8,208 nt of DNA, taken from Lachnoclostridium sp. UBA7122. Lineage in GTDB: Bacteria; Bacillota; Clostridia; Lachnospirales; Lachnospiraceae. The notes below the pieces were generated by a model. It did not search any database. It worked only from the letters and a program-made list of their open reading frames with translations, and was not told the DNA's origin. The number at the start of each line of letters is the position of its first letter. Within the stretch, counting starts at the first letter, position 1. A program made the translations under genes and the position numbers. Below, piece after piece: positions 6,149 to 8,208 of the stretch. The stretch lies in the NCBI GenBank assembly GCA_002493085.1, contig DKXQ01000246.1, positions 808 to 9,015 of the forward strand, in the 5' to 3' direction.

Positions 6149-7329
6149 AAAATGGAAGATATGGAATTCATGGCGGGCAGTATATACCAGAGACTCTTAT
6201 GAATGAAATTGGAAGGCTTGAACAGGAGTATGAATTTTATAAGAATGATACAGGGTTTAGAGAAGAACTTGACACCTTATTAAGGGAATATGCAGGCAGG
6301 CCATCACTTTTATACTTTGCCAGGAAAATGACAGAAGATTTAGGTGGTGCTAAGATATATTTTAAACGTGAAGATTTAAACCATACCGGGTCACATAAGA
6401 TAAATAATGTACTCGGCCAGGCACTTCTTGCAAAGAAAATGGGCAAAAAACGTATTATTGCTGAGACAGGTGCAGGGCAGCATGGCGTTGCAACAGCAAC
6501 CGCAGCAGCACTTCTCGGGCTTGAATGTGAGATTTACATGGGAAAGGAAGACACTATAAGGCAGGCACTTAATGTATACCGCATGGAACTTCTCGGGGCA
6601 AAAGTACATCCTGTAGAGAGCGGCACTATGACACTTAAAGATGCAGTAAACGAATGTATGCGTGAATGGACTGCAAGAGTTGATGATACATTATATGTGC
6701 TTGGTTCTGTGATGGGTCCACATCCTTTCCCTATGATAGTCAGAGATTTCCAGAGTGTGATAAGCAGGGAAGCAAGGGCACAGATACTTGAAAAAGAGGG
6801 AAGACTTCCAGATATTGTAACAGCATGTGTAGGCGGTGGAAGCAATTCTATGGGTATGTTTTATGAGTTTATAGGTGATGAAAGTGTGCAGTTAATTGGA
6901 TGTGAAGCCGCAGGGAAAGGCGTAGATACAGACAGGACTGCCGCAACTATGGCAACTGGCACAGAAGGGATATTCCACGGCATGAAGTCATACTTCTGCC
7001 AGGATGAATATGGGCAGATTGCACCTGTTTACTCTATATCAGCAGGGCTTGATTACCCGGGGGTAGGACCAGAGCATGCATACCTTAAAGATATTGGCAG
7101 GGCGCAGTATGTACCTGTTACTGATGATGAAGCTGTTGAAGCATTTGAATATATTGCAAGGCAGGAAGGAATAATTGCAGCTATAGAAAGTTCACATGCA
7201 GTTGCACATGTTATGAAGATTGCTCCATCAATGGACAAAGACAAGATAATTATCTGCTGTCTTTCAGGACGCGGGGATAAAGATGTGGCAGCTATTGCAA
7301 GATACAGGGGGATTGATTTACATGAATAG
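6145..7329 (+). CDS. trpB: Tryptophan synthase beta chain (TrpB1 type)
   Basis: PLP enzyme that joins indole to serine to give tryptophan, acting in the alpha2-beta2 complex with TrpA. The product is 394 residues, normal for TrpB1. It begins GRYGIHGGQYIPE. HTGSHKINN (80-88) carries Lys85, the PLP Schiff-base lysine; AETGAGQHG (106-114) has Glu107, the catalytic carboxylate; CVGGGSN (228-234) binds PLP phosphate; GLDYPGVGPEH (301-311) with Asp303 is diagnostic of the TrpA-dependent TrpB1 rather than the TrpB2 class; AIESSHA (346-352) has Glu348, and CLSGRGDKD (372-380) has Ser374 near the PLP ring nitrogen. ATG 6145 overlaps the trpF stop by 4 bases and has GGAGG at 6134-6138 inside trpF. It overlaps trpA at its 3' end, which suits equal synthesis of the two subunits. 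One tryptophan. Confidence 0.98.
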   Translation: MKNGRYGIHGGQYIPETLMNEIGRLEQEYEFYKNDTGFREELDTLLREYAGRPSLLYFARKMTEDLGGAKIYFKREDLNHTGSHKINNVLGQALLAKKMGKKRIIAETGAGQHGVATATAAALLGLECEIYMGKEDTIRQALNVYRMELLGAKVHPVESGTMTLKDAVNECMREWTARVDDTLYVLGSVMGPHPFPMIVRDFQSVISREARAQILEKEGRLPDIVTACVGGGSNSMGMFYEFIGDESVQLIGCEAAGKGVDTDRTAATMATGTEGIFHGMKSYFCQDEYGQIAPVYSISAGLDYPGVGPEHAYLKDIGRAQYVPVTDDEAVEAFEYIARQEGIIAAIESSHAVAHVMKIAPSMDKDKIIICCLSGRGDKDVAAIARYRGIDLHE

Positions 7330-8089
7330 AATTAAAAACGCATTTGACGGTAAAAAAGTATTTATAGGATTTGTAACAGCAGGAGACCCATGTCTTTCAA
7401 AAACAGAAGAATTTGTACTTGAGATGGAAAGGGCAGGTGCATCACTTATAGAACTCGGAATACCATTTTCGGACCCAATAGCAGAAGGACCTGTTATACA
7501 GGCAGCCAATATAAGGGCACTTTCCGCAGGATGTACAACAGACAAAATATTTGACATGGTTAAATCACTGCGCACAAAAACACAGATACCCCTTGTATTT
7601 CTGGCATATGCTAACACTTTATATAAATATGGTTATGAAATATTCTGCAAAAAATGCCGTGAAACCGGGATAGACGGTGTTATAATACCTGACCTGCCAT
7701 TTGAGGAGAAAAACGAACTGGCAGGAACTGCAGCAGAAAACGGAATTGATATAATATCACTTATTGCCCCTACCTCTGAACAGAGAATACAGATGATAGC
7801 AAAACAGGCATCAGGATTTATATATGTTGTTTCGTCAATGGGAGTAACTGGTGTAAGAAGTGAAATAAAGACAGATGTAGAATCAATAGTAGACACTATC
7901 AGAAAAGTTACAGACGTACCTGTTGCTGTCGGATTTGGCATAAATACCAGAAAGCAGGTTGAAAAATATACAAGTATTGCAGACGGGGCAATAGTCGGAA
8001 GTGCCATTGTAAAGATTATTGCAGAATATGGAGAAGACGCAGGAAGCCATATATATAATTATGTATCAGAGCTGGCAAGCGGGCTTTAA
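7322..8089 (+). CDS. trpA: Tryptophan synthase alpha chain (TrpA)
   Basis: Cleaves indole-3-glycerol phosphate to indole and glyceraldehyde 3-phosphate and passes indole to TrpB. From ATG 7322 the product is 255 residues, close to the family length, and starts MNRIKNAFDGKKVFIGFVTA as expected; an in-frame ATG at 7283 would add 13 residues translated from trpB sequence. AGGGGGA (7306-7312) precedes ATG 7322 by 9 bases, and the gene overlaps trpB by 8 bases. Key segments are FVTAGDP (17-23), ELGIPFSDPIAEGPVIQ (44-60) with the catalytic Glu44 (Glu49 of the enteric enzyme), IIPDLPFEE (121-129), VSSMGVTGVR (170-179, the active-site loop with Thr176), VGFGI (203-207) and IVGSAIV (224-230, phosphate site). 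Glu55 occupies the position of the second catalytic acid, Asp60 in Salmonella. It contains no tryptophan and is the last gene of the operon. Confidence 0.97.
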   Translation: MNRIKNAFDGKKVFIGFVTAGDPCLSKTEEFVLEMERAGASLIELGIPFSDPIAEGPVIQAANIRALSAGCTTDKIFDMVKSLRTKTQIPLVFLAYANTLYKYGYEIFCKKCRETGIDGVIIPDLPFEEKNELAGTAAENGIDIISLIAPTSEQRIQMIAKQASGFIYVVSSMGVTGVRSEIKTDVESIVDTIRKVTDVPVAVGFGINTRKQVEKYTSIADGAIVGSAIVKIIAEYGEDAGSHIYNYVSELASGL

Positions 8090-8136
8090 TATAGCACTGG
8101 CGGTTTCAAAATTTTTCCAGCCGGCAGCCCGCTTGC
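8075..8136. repeat. Perfect 11-bp inverted repeat spanning the trpA stop
   Basis: GCAAGCGGGCT (8075-8085, in the last codons of trpA) is the exact reverse complement of AGCCCGCTTGC (8126-8136). The 40 bases between hold a weaker CTGG/CCAG pairing (8097-8100 with 8117-8120). There is no T-run after the right arm, so it is not a standard intrinsic terminator. A transcript could still fold here, protecting the mRNA 3' end or aiding termination. Confidence 0.55.
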
Positions 8137-8144
8137 GCTTAGAC

Positions 8145-8201
8145 GAAGCACGCAGTGGTGCATAAAATCTGACAACACCAGATTTAAGCACCAGCGGCTT
8201 C
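8145..8201. repeat. Long imperfect hairpin downstream of trpA, possible palindromic intergenic repeat
   Basis: Four arms nest in order: GAAGC (8145-8149) with GCTTC (8197-8201), CGC (8151-8153) with GCG (8194-8196), TGGTGC (8156-8161) with GCACCA (8188-8193), and AAATCTG (8165-8171) with CAGATTT (8179-8185), closing a 7-base loop. That is 21 base pairs with small bulges and no T-tract. The segment is more GC-rich than the operon. Its structure resembles dispersed palindromic repeats or a structured RNA 3' end; copy number cannot be judged from one window. Confidence 0.5.
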
Positions 8202-8208
8202 ATATACT

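Noticed and set aside
7283..7321. Upstream ATG giving a 13-residue longer TrpA
   Set aside because: The extra residues are translated from trpB sequence and do not resemble TrpA, whereas ATG 7322 has a proper ribosome binding site and the standard N terminus.
1..8208. CRISPR arrays, insertion-sequence ends, transposase or phage genes
   Set aside because: No regularly spaced repeats, transposase motifs or terminal inverted repeats with target duplications were seen.

Overview
The window is dominated by a complete, intact tryptophan biosynthesis operon, trpE-trpG-trpD-trpC-trpF-trpB-trpA (1537-8089, plus strand). It is preceded by a strong vegetative-type promoter and a tryptophan-specific T-box riboswitch (about 1134-1468). 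The DNA is AT-rich. Arginine is mostly AGA/AGG, ribosome binding sites are AGGAGG-like, and the leader is a T-box rather than a TrpR operator, a leader-peptide attenuator or TRAP GAG repeats. Together this points to a Gram-positive anaerobe of the Clostridia, probably Lachnospiraceae-like; that placement is inference from style, not from a search.

Layout. Positions 1-632 hold the debris of a membrane-protein locus: the last 31 codons of one membrane protein (2-97), a paralogous small membrane protein that appears frameshifted (104-462), a 12-codon start-stop ORF behind a good ribosome binding site (488-526), and a perfect 12-bp hairpin that probably ends the unit (601-631). Positions 764-1036 carry an unrecognised 90-codon ORF with a good ribosome binding site. 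The trp promoter is at 1134-1161, the T-box leader spans about 1191-1468, and the seven trp genes follow. Beyond trpA (8090-8208) there is no gene I can support, only two large dyad symmetries that look like a palindromic repeat or a 3'-end mRNA structure.

How it works together. TrpE and TrpG form anthranilate synthase. TrpD adds the phosphoribosyl group, TrpF isomerises, TrpC closes the indole ring, and TrpA and TrpB make tryptophan from indole-glycerol phosphate and serine. Every enzyme keeps its main catalytic motifs, so the pathway from chorismate looks functional. Expression is predicted to rise when uncharged tRNA-Trp binds the leader: the specifier codon is UGG, and the T-box bulge UGGC complements the GCCA end expected of tRNA-Trp. 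trpE/trpG, trpF/trpB and trpB/trpA are tightly packed or overlapping; trpG-trpD and trpD-trpC have small gaps. The seven proteins contain only four tryptophans in about 2,135 residues.

This is mainly a well-known system. The points most worth a second look are the short ORFs sitting across the trpG-trpD junction, the Glu in place of the catalytic Asp of TrpA, the dyads after trpA, and the decayed paralogous genes upstream. I see no sign of a new defence or mobile system.
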